Shown here one piece after another: positions 9,290 to 18,320 of a stretch of DNA of 64,000 nt; position 1 is the first letter of the stretch, and every line of letters begins with the position of its first letter. A program made the position numbers and the translations under genes. The DNA is taken from the NCBI RefSeq assembly GCF_040049215.1, contig NZ_JBDZDN010000001.1, positions 2,294,001 to 2,358,000 on the forward strand, in the 5' to 3' direction. Source of the stretch: Mesorhizobium_K sp040049215. Lineage in GTDB: Bacteria > Pseudomonadota > Alphaproteobacteria > Rhizobiales > Rhizobiaceae. Below the pieces are notes generated by a model. That model was not told where the DNA came from and ran no database searches. It worked only from the letters and a program-made list of their open reading frames with translations.

Positions 9290-10209
9290 TCGTCGTTACT
9301 GGCGGCGCGGGCTTCATAGGGAGCAATATCGTTCATGGCCTAAATGCCGCAGGCCGTGACGACATCGTCATCGTTGATTCGCTGAGGCACGCTCGGAAGC
9401 ACCTCAATCTGACTAGCGCTCGTTTCGTCGACTATTTCGACAAGGATGAATTCCTTGATGCTTTGCCCGGTCTGGAGCCGCTTGAAGCGGTATTCCATCA
9501 AGGTGCCTGCGCTGTGACCACCGAACAGGACGGCCGTTACATGATGAGAACAAACTACACGTTCTCGCGGAACCTCCTGCACGCGTGCCTCAGAAGGAGA
9601 ATTCCCTTTATCTATGCATCGTCAGCGGCTGTTTACGGTGTTGGAAACCAACCCTTCCGCGAAGCGGACAATGAGAAACCGTTAAATATATACGGCTTTT
9701 CGAAGTTGGCTTTCGACCAGCATGTCAGGGATATCCTGCCGCGGTCCGACAGCCCGGTGGTTGGCCTGCGCTATTTCAATGTCTACGGCCCGCGAGAAAG
9801 CCACAAGGGCGACATGGCGTCGGTCATCTACAAGATGTTCACGCAGCATCAGTCCGGTGAACCCGTGGCTCTCTTTCAAGGGAGCGAAAATTTTCTGCGA
9901 GACTTTATCCACGTAAGCGACGTGGTGAAAGTCAATCTTCATTTCCTCGAAACACGGAAGTCGGGAATCTACAACTGCGGAACAGGCCTGATCCGTTCCT
10001 TTCAAGAGCTCGGCGAATTGGTGGCGCGCAGGCTAGGAGGCGTCGGTATCAAGGCGATCCAGATGCCTCCCGGGCTTGAGAAGCAATATCAACGATACAC
10101 GTGTTCCGACAACTCAACCTTGCGAGCGTCTGGATACGCCCTCGGCTTCGTTTCGCTGGACGAGGGAATTAGCTCCTACATCGACGTCCTGGAAGACAAC
10201 CCGTCGTAG
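9286..10209 (+). CDS. hldD: ADP-L-glycero-D-manno-heptose 6-epimerase
   Basis: A 307-residue extended short-chain dehydrogenase/epimerase. The N-terminal NAD(P)-binding motif is VTGGAGFIGSN; the catalytic region is SSAAVYG followed by YGFSKLAFDQ (Tyr and Lys of YxxxK), and RYFNVYGPRESHKGDMASV is characteristic of HldD. It converts ADP-D-glycero- to ADP-L-glycero-D-manno-heptose, the donor for heptosyltransferases. The GTG start at 9286 overlaps the hldE stop (GTGTGA), showing translational coupling. The TPR-glycosyltransferase gene follows within 10 bases, so the three genes probably form one transcript linking donor synthesis with a possible user. Confidence 0.92.
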   Translation: MIVVTGGAGFIGSNIVHGLNAAGRDDIVIVDSLRHARKHLNLTSARFVDYFDKDEFLDALPGLEPLEAVFHQGACAVTTEQDGRYMMRTNYTFSRNLLHACLRRRIPFIYASSAAVYGVGNQPFREADNEKPLNIYGFSKLAFDQHVRDILPRSDSPVVGLRYFNVYGPRESHKGDMASVIYKMFTQHQSGEPVALFQGSENFLRDFIHVSDVVKVNLHFLETRKSGIYNCGTGLIRSFQELGELVARRLGGVGIKAIQMPPGLEKQYQRYTCSDNSTLRASGYALGFVSLDEGISSYIDVLEDNPS

Positions 10210-10218
10210 ATTCCCCAA

Positions 10219-12171
10219 ATGACTGATCGGCCCATTTCTGGGGTCAGCATGGACGCCATGACAAAAAAAACTGTTCTTGGTCAAGCGGATTCCAAGATAT
10301 TGGCAAGGGCCGAGCAAGCACTTGTTCGACGAATGTACGGCGAGGTCGAAAGCGCGTGCAACGATGTTCTATCCCGAGATCCGCGCTCGTCTCGGGCACA
10401 CTCGCTGCTCGGACTGAGCTTTCTGGAGCAAAAGAAGATCGAAGCCGCGATCCGCAGCTTCAAGAAAGCTCTTCGCATTTTTCCGGACGATGTCGTTTCG
10501 ATCGTCGGTCTAGGCCAGGCCCATATGGAGCTCGGTCAACACGCTTTGGCGGAACAGGATCTCCGGGGTGCCCTCCGCGTGATGTCCAGCAACATCGCCG
10601 CCTTGAGGTTGCTGATCTTGAGCTTGATGAGCCAGGGTAAGTTTCAGGAAGCACTGGGTCTGCTGGATCAGGTCTTGTTTTCGGATCCGCTTGATGCCGA
10701 CAGCTTCAACAAGCGAGGGTATGTGCTTCAGCAGTTCGACAGGCACGCCGACGCCATCGGAAATTTTTCACGAGCATTGCTGCTGCAGCCAAATTTTCCA
10801 GAGGCATTGAACAATCGAGGCAATTCACTCAAGGCGCTGGACAGGCATGAGGAAGCCATCTGGGACTACGATCAGGCCATACTGCAGCGACCCGATTACA
10901 TTTTGCCGTATGGCAACAGGTCGCTTTCGCTGTTCCAACTTAAGAGATTCGATGAGGCCATTGAAAGTTGTGAACGGGCTCTTTCGCTAGACAAGAAATT
11001 CACCAATGCACTCATCAACAAAGGTCTGATCCTGCAAAAGGTGGGCCGGTTCGATGAATCGATCGACTTTTTCGAGCAAGCGTTGGGCATCGAGAGTGGC
11101 AACACGACCGCCATCAACAATCTTGCCTACTCCCTGCAGCAAGTGCAGCGGTTCGATGAAAGCCTCGCCTGCTATCAGAAAGTGACCATGCTGCGTCCGG
11201 ACTACCCGGAAGCAATCTGGAACCGTGGGCTTCACAAACTCTTGCGCGGCGATATGCCCTCCGGATGGTCCGATATGGAGTGGCGCTGGCGGTGCAAAGA
11301 GTTCACCAAGCGGCCGGGGCAGGCCGGCATCCCGGAGTGGCGGGGAGAGAACCTCAATGGGTCTTCGATAGCGATCTTCACTGAACAGGGGTTCGGCGAC
11401 CTTTTTCAGTTCTGCCGCTACTTGCCCAAACTCGCCGATGCAGGCGCCAGAGTTACCATCGTGGTTCCGACTTTGGTGCATAGACTGTTGTTGACACTTG
11501 ATCCCCGTTTGAAGGTGGTTTCGCCGGGGAAATACCTGACCGGAATAGACTTCCAGTGTACCCTGCTGAGTCTGCCTGACAGGTTCCGCACGGACCTTTC
11601 GACAATTCCCGCCGAGGTGCCTTATCTGCGCGCCGAGGACGCTCTCGTCGCCGAGTGGCGGAAGATTTTATCAACGAAGGGTTTCAAGGTTGGCATTGCA
11701 TGGCAAGGCAATCCATCGGGATTTGTCGACCTCGGACGATCGATCCCCCTTCGCGAGTTGGTCCCCCTCTCGGAAATCGAAGGCGTTCAGCTAATCAGTC
11801 TGCAATTTCAGCACGGGCTGGAGCAGATTCAGGCTCTTGCGAAGCCTGGCGCGCTCCGCGTCCTGCCAGGTTTCAACGAGAGGGCCGATGGCTTCATCGA
11901 TACTGCGGCGGTGATGAAGTGTCTTGACCTTGTCATAACGACGGACACTGCACCGGCCCATTTGGCGGGAGCCCTCAACGTCCCCGTCTGGGTCCTGCTC
12001 AAGTCAGTCCCCGACTGGCGATGGCTTCTCGATCGATCCGACAGTCCCTGGTATCCTAGTATGCGTCTCTTCCGGCAGAAAGAACGGGGAGACTGGCGCG
12101 GCGTTGTGGAAGAGGTCATGACGTCGCTTGCGGCAGAAGTCGCCGAAAAGTCGCCAACCGATCTCGAGTAA
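10219..12171 (+). CDS. TPR-containing glycosyltransferase family protein (paralogue)
   Basis: A 650-residue protein. Tetratricopeptide repeats span roughly residues 25-370 (ALNNRGNSLKALDRHEEAI, ALINKGLILQKVGRFDESI). The C-terminal GT9/GT41-like domain shows QGFGDLFQFCRYLPKLADAG, VGIAWQGNPSGFVDLGRSIPL, SLQ, then DLVITTDTAPAHLAGALN and WRWLLDRSDSPWYPS. It is a paralogue of the protein at 1695-3794, sharing the same domain order and closing motif. It sits 10 bases after hldD, which suggests ADP-heptose as a possible donor, though this is inference. ATG at 10219 is used; ATGs at 10249 and 10258 are alternatives. No signal peptide is visible. Confidence 0.8.
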   Translation: MTDRPISGVSMDAMTKKTVLGQADSKILARAEQALVRRMYGEVESACNDVLSRDPRSSRAHSLLGLSFLEQKKIEAAIRSFKKALRIFPDDVVSIVGLGQAHMELGQHALAEQDLRGALRVMSSNIAALRLLILSLMSQGKFQEALGLLDQVLFSDPLDADSFNKRGYVLQQFDRHADAIGNFSRALLLQPNFPEALNNRGNSLKALDRHEEAIWDYDQAILQRPDYILPYGNRSLSLFQLKRFDEAIESCERALSLDKKFTNALINKGLILQKVGRFDESIDFFEQALGIESGNTTAINNLAYSLQQVQRFDESLACYQKVTMLRPDYPEAIWNRGLHKLLRGDMPSGWSDMEWRWRCKEFTKRPGQAGIPEWRGENLNGSSIAIFTEQGFGDLFQFCRYLPKLADAGARVTIVVPTLVHRLLLTLDPRLKVVSPGKYLTGIDFQCTLLSLPDRFRTDLSTIPAEVPYLRAEDALVAEWRKILSTKGFKVGIAWQGNPSGFVDLGRSIPLRELVPLSEIEGVQLISLQFQHGLEQIQALAKPGALRVLPGFNERADGFIDTAAVMKCLDLVITTDTAPAHLAGALNVPVWVLLKSVPDWRWLLDRSDSPWYPSMRLFRQKERGDWRGVVEEVMTSLAAEVAEKSPTDLE

Positions 12172-12183
12172 AGAATGCGGATG

Positions 12184-13086
12184 TCAGCCCCTTGCGTCCA
12201 GGAATTGCTGCACGGCAGGCTTCCAAGCCTCGCTTCTGATCACGAAGTGACCCTCATTGCCTGTCGAGGGCAGGAGCCAATATTCCGCATTGCCGCCTGC
12301 CATTTTGAACGCGTTCGCCATTGCCCCTGAAAGTGACGGTGGGAAATACGTGTCGTTCTCGGCATAGAGCCACAGCGTCGGTATGTTGGTGGTGCTACCG
12401 AAGCGACTGGCCGTGGCGACGAGCCGCTCAGGCGCGCAGTTATTGTTGGGGCGGTTGAGATGCCGACCGCCGCGGCCGCCGGAGAAATTGATTACGCCTA
12501 TAACGCCTGCCGGGCGGCGCGCAGCATAGGCCAAGCTGCCCCACGCGCCCGCCGAATGTCCTGCCACGATTGTTCCCTGCGGCGAGATGAACGGCTGTTT
12601 TCTCATGTAGTCCAAAACGGCTGCTATGCTGTCTGCGGTGCGTTGTCCCGCCCGCTCAAAGTTTGCACTATCACAGCCGTCTTGATCCTCGATATATTTT
12701 CCGCCACTCCCGTGTCCTGGTCGCTCAGGAAATGCGACGACATATCCGCGTCTCAGGAACCAGTCGGTAAGCTCCGCATATTCTGAAGGCTTGACTCTTT
12801 TCCGCTGTGCAGGGTCTTGTGCTGATCCGTGGTTAATGATGGCCAGCCGAAAGGGTCCATCGCCGGTGGGCTTGTAGACGCGGGTCTTCATTTCAAAACC
12901 CGGTTCGGTGGATGGTATCAGCCACATTTCCCCTTTGGTCTCGTTTGGTGACGAGATGGCCGCGAGATCTTGGTTGACGTTTAAGGCTGCTTTGTCAGCT
13001 GCGTTGCAGCCCGCAAAAAAAATGAAGACCAAGGATACGGCGACGATGCCCGGACAAACTCGCTGAGGCAATCTAAAGCTAGTCAT
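12184..13086 (-). CDS. Alpha/beta hydrolase, predicted lipoprotein
   Basis: A 300-residue protein whose N-terminus (SLVFIFFAGCNAAD) is a lipoprotein signal with Cys in the lipobox. The mature part is a dienelactone-hydrolase-like alpha/beta hydrolase: INHGSAQDP (oxyanion region), VAGHSAGAWGSLAYA (nucleophile Ser in GHSAG), YAENDTYFPP (candidate acid) and GNEGHFV (candidate His). Esterase or peptidase activity in the periplasm is likely; the substrate is not evident. It converges on the TPR-glycosyltransferase gene with only 12 bases between stops, and it lies on the strand of the FecR/Slam-like pair but 427 bases from it. Confidence 0.75.
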   Translation of the reverse strand: MTSFRLPQRVCPGIVAVSLVFIFFAGCNAADKAALNVNQDLAAISSPNETKGEMWLIPSTEPGFEMKTRVYKPTGDGPFRLAIINHGSAQDPAQRKRVKPSEYAELTDWFLRRGYVVAFPERPGHGSGGKYIEDQDGCDSANFERAGQRTADSIAAVLDYMRKQPFISPQGTIVAGHSAGAWGSLAYAARRPAGVIGVINFSGGRGGRHLNRPNNNCAPERLVATASRFGSTTNIPTLWLYAENDTYFPPSLSGAMANAFKMAGGNAEYWLLPSTGNEGHFVIRSEAWKPAVQQFLDARG

Positions 13087-13513
13087 GCAGACGCCATCTC
13101 AACCATGCATACACTTAATACGGTTGCTGCTGACCGCGCTACGCGAATATCGAGCGCTCTTGATTCTCTACAATCGCCGGCTGCCGTTGACCGGGTTGGC
13201 GGAGTCTGGCTTGGGCAAGGCGATAAGAAAGAGCAGTTTGCCTGTTTTATCGGGTTGATCATTCGGAGCGGGCGTCTGATGCCAAGGGCTGTTTCGTCCA
13301 ACACTACCGCCCTGCCGCAACGGTTCGTGTAGCACCCAACAAAAAGGCGGTGGTGTCCCGGATTTCCTCAGTATCGTTTCACAAGGGATGTTATGCGACT
13401 GTAGTGGAAGGGCCGCTTTGCGCTCGTAGCAGTCATTCCTACAGTCCCAGTCGATCCCCAAAAAGCGGACATCGCCAATCCATAGAATGCTAGCAGTCTT
13501 GCCAGAAGCAGGT
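13087..13513. other. Intergenic stretch without a supported gene
   Basis: These 427 bases separate the FecR-domain gene (3' end at 13514) from the start of the lipoprotein hydrolase (13086). Short open frames exist on both strands, but none has a recognisable protein or good start signal. No clear intrinsic terminator is seen after the FecR-domain gene. The hydrolase promoter should lie in the left part. Confidence 0.4.
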
Positions 13514-16429
13514 TCAGTCGATGTTGACGAAGCTTGCTGCCGCAGTGCCGACAGCATTTACGCTAGCACCAGTGAAATCGAAGTTGCCGATGACACCGGC
13601 AGCCACGTTGGGGGCTCCGACTGCTGCGGCCGGGTTGTTGACGAAGGCGCCGCTGAAACTGCCGGAAAGCGTGTCGTACGGATCAAGATCGGTGTACACA
13701 TTGTCACCGCTCAGAGCACCGCCGATTAGCGCCGACTGGAGCGTATCGGTTTCGCCTATGCTGCCCGATAGATAGACATTGTTGTCGAAATTGTTGATGT
13801 TGACGCCACCGCTGCGGCTGCTGAAGTTGTAGCTAACATTGAGATCGCCGGTCGCGATGTACTGCGCTGTACCGTTGACGGTCTCGCGCGCCACGTTGCC
13901 AATGACGGTACCGGAATAATAGACGGTAGCTCCGAACGGTACCTGGGTCGTGCCTGCGACCAGCGTTTCGATCTCGGTTTCGGTGCTTACATCGCCCGCC
14001 ACCCAAGTGCCCATATGGACATAATCCACGCGATCTTCCGTTATTTCGTCGGAGGCCCCGGCAGCGACCTCCACGCGCGTTCCCCACCAGCCCCAGTCGA
14101 TGAAATCGCAACTCTCGCAACCTTCGAGATGCTGGTAGCCGTCGATCGGATTAGCTCGGCCGGACACGAGGTAGGTTCCTGGCGTGAATTGGCCGGTATG
14201 GGCGACGTCGTCGCCGCCATCAGTGCGGATTCTCGTTTTCTCGGGATCGTTGTCCTTTTGTGCCCCGAAAACGTCGTCGTCGACGAAAGCACTGCCACCA
14301 CCCAAACTGCCGCTCCTGCCGAAACCGATCAGGAAAGAGTCAGCCACAATGTCCTGGTTCAGCACATCGAACAGTTCGGCCACGCCCCGCACGGTGTTGG
14401 TCTCGCTGTCGAGATGCAGCGTGATGTTCGGTCCGGCCTCATCCGTCAGCACATAGGGGTTCGCATTGGCGTTCGACTCACCTATGCCGCTGATGAAGCC
14501 CGTCACGTCGCGGGTGGTGCGAGTCGGCTGGCCAGGCTGGCCGTATTCCGTAAGCGGCGTTTCCGCGACCAGGCTCGCCACATGGTGCGTACCGTACTGA
14601 CCATCGAAGCTGCCGGTGTAAAGGTCACTGTCGAGCGGGACGTCGGAGTAATGGTCGGCCGGGCTCGGCGTCGCCCCGATGACGAAATGGTCGGCGTTCT
14701 CGCCAAAGAAATGATCGCCCGTTGCGCCGGCAATCGAGGCTGCGCCACCTCGCATGTTGACCGGGCCGACATAGGCACCGGTCCTATAGGTTCCCCGCCG
14801 ACCGCCATCGATCTGGAGATTGCCGTCGTCGTCCTCTCCAACACCCGCCGTGTACAGGAACGCAGCGCTCCTCTGCGCATCGCCTTCGCCGCTGATATGA
14901 ACCCAGGACTGGTACGCGCGCATATCGTTGCCGCCATCGGTTTCGACGACGATCAGATTGGTCGAACTCAATGCGATTTGGGCCGGATCGCCGCCGGAAC
15001 CGTCGGGATCATAGTATTCGTTGACGACACCATAAATGTCGTCCCTGAAGAACGGCACCGGTTCGATCGGGCCGATCGGATCTCCGGTCAGAGCATACTC
15101 GCGGATAACGACATTGCTGTCGGTGAATATGGCCTGAGGATTGGCTGTAGGTGTACCGTAGATGACATAGACGGGCTGAGTCGGATCGCCGCCGATGCCA
15201 AGCATATAGGCGACGAAGTCACCGCGCCCGGCATAGGCGTAGCCGCCGAGTTCCTGACCGAGATAGGTCGCGTCGCCGTCAATGAAAAGGGCGTCGAGTT
15301 CGGGGTAGATTTCGTCGCCCTCGACATCGCCCTCATCGGACGAGGTACCCGAAAAATCCGGCAGGTCGAGCGTTGTGCCGTCGCTGGTGGCCAGGCGATC
15401 GCCTTGAACGGTCAGTAGAAGATTCTGGTCGCTGTCCGGTGTCGAGCCTACCAGACCGCGCGGCCCGGCATCCGGAACCGTGCCACCGCCGTTGAGCGGA
15501 TCAGTTACATATCCGCCTGCGGGCACAGTCAAAACCCGCGCGTTCACGGTCGGCTGCTCTTCTTCCTCCTCCTCGATGTCATTGTCGAGGTCGTCCTGAG
15601 TCTTGCCGTCTATGCCGGCGACCTCCTCGACCTGATCGGGCTCGGATGACTGCACCGGTTTGGCCGAGCCCGGGACGTCCATGGTAGGTGGCAGTCCGGA
15701 ATTGGTTTCGGCGACTTGCTCGGCCTGCTCGTCACTCGGTGGCTCGCCGGTATTGCCGCCGTTCTGGCCCGGTTTGCTGGAGAGTTGCTTCTGTATGAGC
15801 CCCGTTTCGTCCTTGGTCGACTTGCGCACTGTCGTCGTTGTGCCGCCGCTCGGATCCTTGCTTATGACCGCCGTGTAGCCGGTCTCATAGACGATGCGCT
15901 TGGTGCCGTCGCCGTCGACGATAGTGAGACTCTTGCCTGCGACCAGCGATGCCTTGCATTCGCCGGCATCGCAGGAAAAATTGGCGACGCCGCCGCGGAT
16001 GCCGATCGTGCCGACCGGCGTTTTGACGGTCGCGCCGCCATCCGTCTGGCTGGTGCGCGCGCCGACGAAGCGGAACACGCCTCTGGTCAGCGACGCTACT
16101 ACCTTGGCGTCGCCGGTGTTCGGATCATAGACGAACTCGTCGATGGTGAGCTGGCTGTTCGGCCCGACGGTGAAGGTGGTGCCGTCGAGCAGCAATATCT
16201 GCACCAGACCCGCTTCATCGGTAGTGATTTCTTCGTTGAAGACGACGTTCGAACCGAGAGTGATCACGCGCGGCGCGGCTCCCGGCGGGCGACCCTTCGC
16301 ATCGATGTTGACGGCGGCGGCGACGCCGACTTCCGCATTTGCTTGGAGCGCGCCTGAGAGCAGCGAGCCGAACGCTACCCCTCCGAGAAGGACGGCCTTG
16401 AGAAGCGAGCCGCTAGCGATCGTTTTCAT
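13514..16429 (-). CDS. Exported FecR-domain protein with TbpB-like C-terminal barrel (candidate Slam substrate)
   Basis: A 971-residue protein with a Sec signal ending near LQANA-EVG (about residue 32); there is no lipobox. A FecR domain follows (VGPNSQLTIDEFVYDPNTG, RGVFRFVGARTS, VKTPVGTIGIRGGV), then an acidic linker with a run of Glu near residue 285, a long low-complexity middle, and a C-terminal 200 residues resembling the TbpB-type barrel of Slam-exported proteins (C771-ESC, FIDWGWWGTRVEV, ATVYYSGTVIGNV, SYNFSSRSGGVNINNFDN, GSFSGAFVNN). Cysteines C153/C158 and C771/C774 could form two disulfides. The Slam-like barrel gene ends 25 bases upstream, so the pair is co-transcribed. It is probably a cell-surface or secreted adhesin-like protein; the ligand is unknown. 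Confidence 0.7.
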   Translation of the reverse strand: MKTIASGSLLKAVLLGGVAFGSLLSGALQANAEVGVAAAVNIDAKGRPPGAAPRVITLGSNVVFNEEITTDEAGLVQILLLDGTTFTVGPNSQLTIDEFVYDPNTGDAKVVASLTRGVFRFVGARTSQTDGGATVKTPVGTIGIRGGVANFSCDAGECKASLVAGKSLTIVDGDGTKRIVYETGYTAVISKDPSGGTTTTVRKSTKDETGLIQKQLSSKPGQNGGNTGEPPSDEQAEQVAETNSGLPPTMDVPGSAKPVQSSEPDQVEEVAGIDGKTQDDLDNDIEEEEEEQPTVNARVLTVPAGGYVTDPLNGGGTVPDAGPRGLVGSTPDSDQNLLLTVQGDRLATSDGTTLDLPDFSGTSSDEGDVEGDEIYPELDALFIDGDATYLGQELGGYAYAGRGDFVAYMLGIGGDPTQPVYVIYGTPTANPQAIFTDSNVVIREYALTGDPIGPIEPVPFFRDDIYGVVNEYYDPDGSGGDPAQIALSSTNLIVVETDGGNDMRAYQSWVHISGEGDAQRSAAFLYTAGVGEDDDGNLQIDGGRRGTYRTGAYVGPVNMRGGAASIAGATGDHFFGENADHFVIGATPSPADHYSDVPLDSDLYTGSFDGQYGTHHVASLVAETPLTEYGQPGQPTRTTRDVTGFISGIGESNANANPYVLTDEAGPNITLHLDSETNTVRGVAELFDVLNQDIVADSFLIGFGRSGSLGGGSAFVDDDVFGAQKDNDPEKTRIRTDGGDDVAHTGQFTPGTYLVSGRANPIDGYQHLEGCESCDFIDWGWWGTRVEVAAGASDEITEDRVDYVHMGTWVAGDVSTETEIETLVAGTTQVPFGATVYYSGTVIGNVARETVNGTAQYIATGDLNVSYNFSSRSGGVNINNFDNNVYLSGSIGETDTLQSALIGGALSGDNVYTDLDPYDTLSGSFSGAFVNNPAAAVGAPNVAAGVIGNFDFTGASVNAVGTAAASFVNID

Positions 16430-16454
16430 CGTATCACTCGGTTCGAGACCATGC

Positions 16455-17831
16455 TCAAAAGCTCTTCGCTATGCTGAATGCGATCGAAAAATTGTCGTAT
16501 TTGCGGGTGTCGTAGTTGCTATCGACGTAGCGGTATTCCAGCTCGGTGATTAGCGCGAGATCGGGCTTCACTGGGATGGTCAACCCGCCGCCAACAAAGG
16601 CTTCCCAGTCCCTCTCGGAAAAGTCGGCGATCATGGGATCTGGGGCGTCGTAGTTGCGGAACAGCGCGCCGGTGTTGACAGCGACGATCCATGCCGGCTT
16701 CGAACTGTCGATCGGTGAGGCGAAAGAATAGCGCGGGCCGACGGTGAAACCGCCTTCCAGGTAAGTCAGATAGTCGGCATCGGCCCAAGCTTGCAGCAGG
16801 TAGGCGTTGCCGTAGAGCACAGTGGTCGGCGAAAGAATGTACGTCGCGGTGCCGAAGGTCCTGAGCTCGTCACCGTCGCGCAGGCTGGCCGTCGGAGAGC
16901 TGTCGCTATCGTGATAGTCCTTGTGCCGATATTCCAGCGCGGCCATCAGATATGTTGCGGGATTCGGCCGGATGACGAAGCGAGTGCCGGCGCCGAGGCC
17001 CGCCGAATAGAAATCCTCGCCGAGGAGAACGCCAGAACCTATGCCGTAGATGCCGAGCGCGGCGTTGTCGATGCCGAAGCGGCCCATGTCGAAAGCTGGG
17101 CCGACGGTCAGCTCGGCCAGCGCGACGTCGAGCTCCTCCTGCTCGAACTGCTTCGACCCGTAGGTGATGAGGTCGACTTCGAGCGTATCGCCCTGCGATT
17201 CCAAATTGTGCGACCAGTGGAAGACGCCAGTGGCATAGACGTTGCCGTCCGGCGAGCCTAGAGCGTCCGCATCGAGCGTGAAGGGCAGCCCGTCGAGGAT
17301 AATAACGGAATCCACCGGCGCGCGGTTTGCGTTGGTCTGGTAACGGATTCCGGCCCTGATCTGGCCGGCGAAGCGAGTCGGATCGGCGGCCGAATCGATA
17401 CCAGCGAGATACTGCTCGACCTTCTGCCGGACTTCCAGCGGCACGTCCGGAGCGGCAATCGCCGCCTCGAAATAGCCGCGCGCCGTCTCGAATGCAGCGA
17501 GCCGGTAGTAGAGGACACCTAGTTCGAGCTGCAGCCTGGGCAGGCCGGGCGCGAAGATCAGCATGCGCTCCAGCGTGCTGATTGCCGCCTCTATGTCGCC
17601 GACCTGCGCCGAAAGCGCGGCATATTCGAAGGCTGCGTCGAGATTGTCTGGCTTCTCCAGCATCGCCTGGAAGAGCGCCTGGCGGCGCACCTGGATCTGC
17701 TGGGCGCTGGCGCCGGTGACCTGCGCCGGCACAACCCGCTTGGCCGGTACCGTCGAATTGGTTTGCGCGAGGGCATGGCTGGCCGCAAGCCCGGCAAGCA
17801 CGAAGGCCGCAATACGAATTGCGTGAAGCAC
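16455..17831 (-). CDS. Slam-like outer-membrane protein (TPR plus beta-barrel)
   Basis: A 458-residue protein beginning with a Sec signal (VLAGLAASHALAQ), followed by TPR helices (about residues 50-150: ALSAQVGDIEAAISTLERML, LQLELGVLYYRLAAFETARGYFEAAI) and a long C-terminal region of alternating beta-strands ending in Phe (SIAFSIAKSF), as expected of an outer-membrane barrel. Periplasmic TPRs followed by a DUF560-type barrel is the architecture of Slam, which moves surface lipoproteins and hemophilin-like proteins across the outer membrane. The GTG at 17831 is chosen because a G-run lies just upstream and it leaves a normal signal peptide; a TTG at 17849 is the alternative. It heads the unit with the FecR-domain gene. 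A general TPR porin-like protein cannot be excluded. Confidence 0.68.
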   Translation of the reverse strand: MLHAIRIAAFVLAGLAASHALAQTNSTVPAKRVVPAQVTGASAQQIQVRRQALFQAMLEKPDNLDAAFEYAALSAQVGDIEAAISTLERMLIFAPGLPRLQLELGVLYYRLAAFETARGYFEAAIAAPDVPLEVRQKVEQYLAGIDSAADPTRFAGQIRAGIRYQTNANRAPVDSVIILDGLPFTLDADALGSPDGNVYATGVFHWSHNLESQGDTLEVDLITYGSKQFEQEELDVALAELTVGPAFDMGRFGIDNAALGIYGIGSGVLLGEDFYSAGLGAGTRFVIRPNPATYLMAALEYRHKDYHDSDSSPTASLRDGDELRTFGTATYILSPTTVLYGNAYLLQAWADADYLTYLEGGFTVGPRYSFASPIDSSKPAWIVAVNTGALFRNYDAPDPMIADFSERDWEAFVGGGLTIPVKPDLALITELEYRYVDSNYDTRKYDNFSIAFSIAKSF

Positions 17832-18320
17832 ACACCCCCCGAAAGGCAAAAATTATTACTTGTTCCCTTGCGGTAACGCTAACAGCAAGGCACCGGATGA
17901 GTCAATTTCCCAAGCAGCTGATCGGATTGGCGAGAAACCTTGGCTCGAGTTGGATGCGGCCGGACCAATGCTTGGCCTGAGATGCCGAAAGCAAGATTGG
18001 CCCATTCTTGAAATGAAGATCAGACCGTGAATGGAACCTTGGTATCGAATGACACAGTTCGACCGGATACGAGCATACTCCCCGGCGCGGGTCAGTTGGA
18101 ACGATCTTCACCTTGCATGCCATGCGTCACTTCAGGAGATAAATATGAAGAGAAAGCAATATCTTAAGCAGAATGGCCGTTGACTGCTGACCCCATACGA
18201 GCATTGGTCCTTGCGTGGCCGGCGAATGACTTTGCCGGCCGCGACTATCGGCCCGCCCTCGAGCGCGGGCTTGTCCCGGTACAGGGGCCGGATTGGCCGG
18301 GCCTGAACTGGAGACGAACG
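17832..18320. other. Intergenic region between Slam-like gene and DUF3489 gene
   Basis: These 489 bases lie between two divergent genes and should hold the promoters of both. A TTG-initiated extension of the DUF3489 frame back to 18180 is possible but has no ribosome-binding support. No repeat, RNA or attachment-site-like structure was recognised. Confidence 0.4.

Noticed and set aside
13083..13513. Short open frames between the FecR-domain and hydrolase genes
   Set aside because: No recognisable motif, weak start context, frames on both strands of similar length as expected by chance.
14015..15418. A 467-residue + strand frame inside the FecR-domain gene
   Set aside because: Lies antisense to the exported protein; low-complexity and no start signal.
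13514..16429. N-x-S/T sequons in the FecR-domain protein as proof that it is the HMW1C target
   Set aside because: Only about five sequons (NFS twice, NIT, NGT, NVS) occur in 971 residues, which is not enriched, so they do not support the link by themselves.
18180..18320. TTG-initiated extension of the DUF3489 protein
   Set aside because: No ribosome-binding sequence, and the extra residues look non-conserved; ATG at 18321 has a good GGAG upstream.
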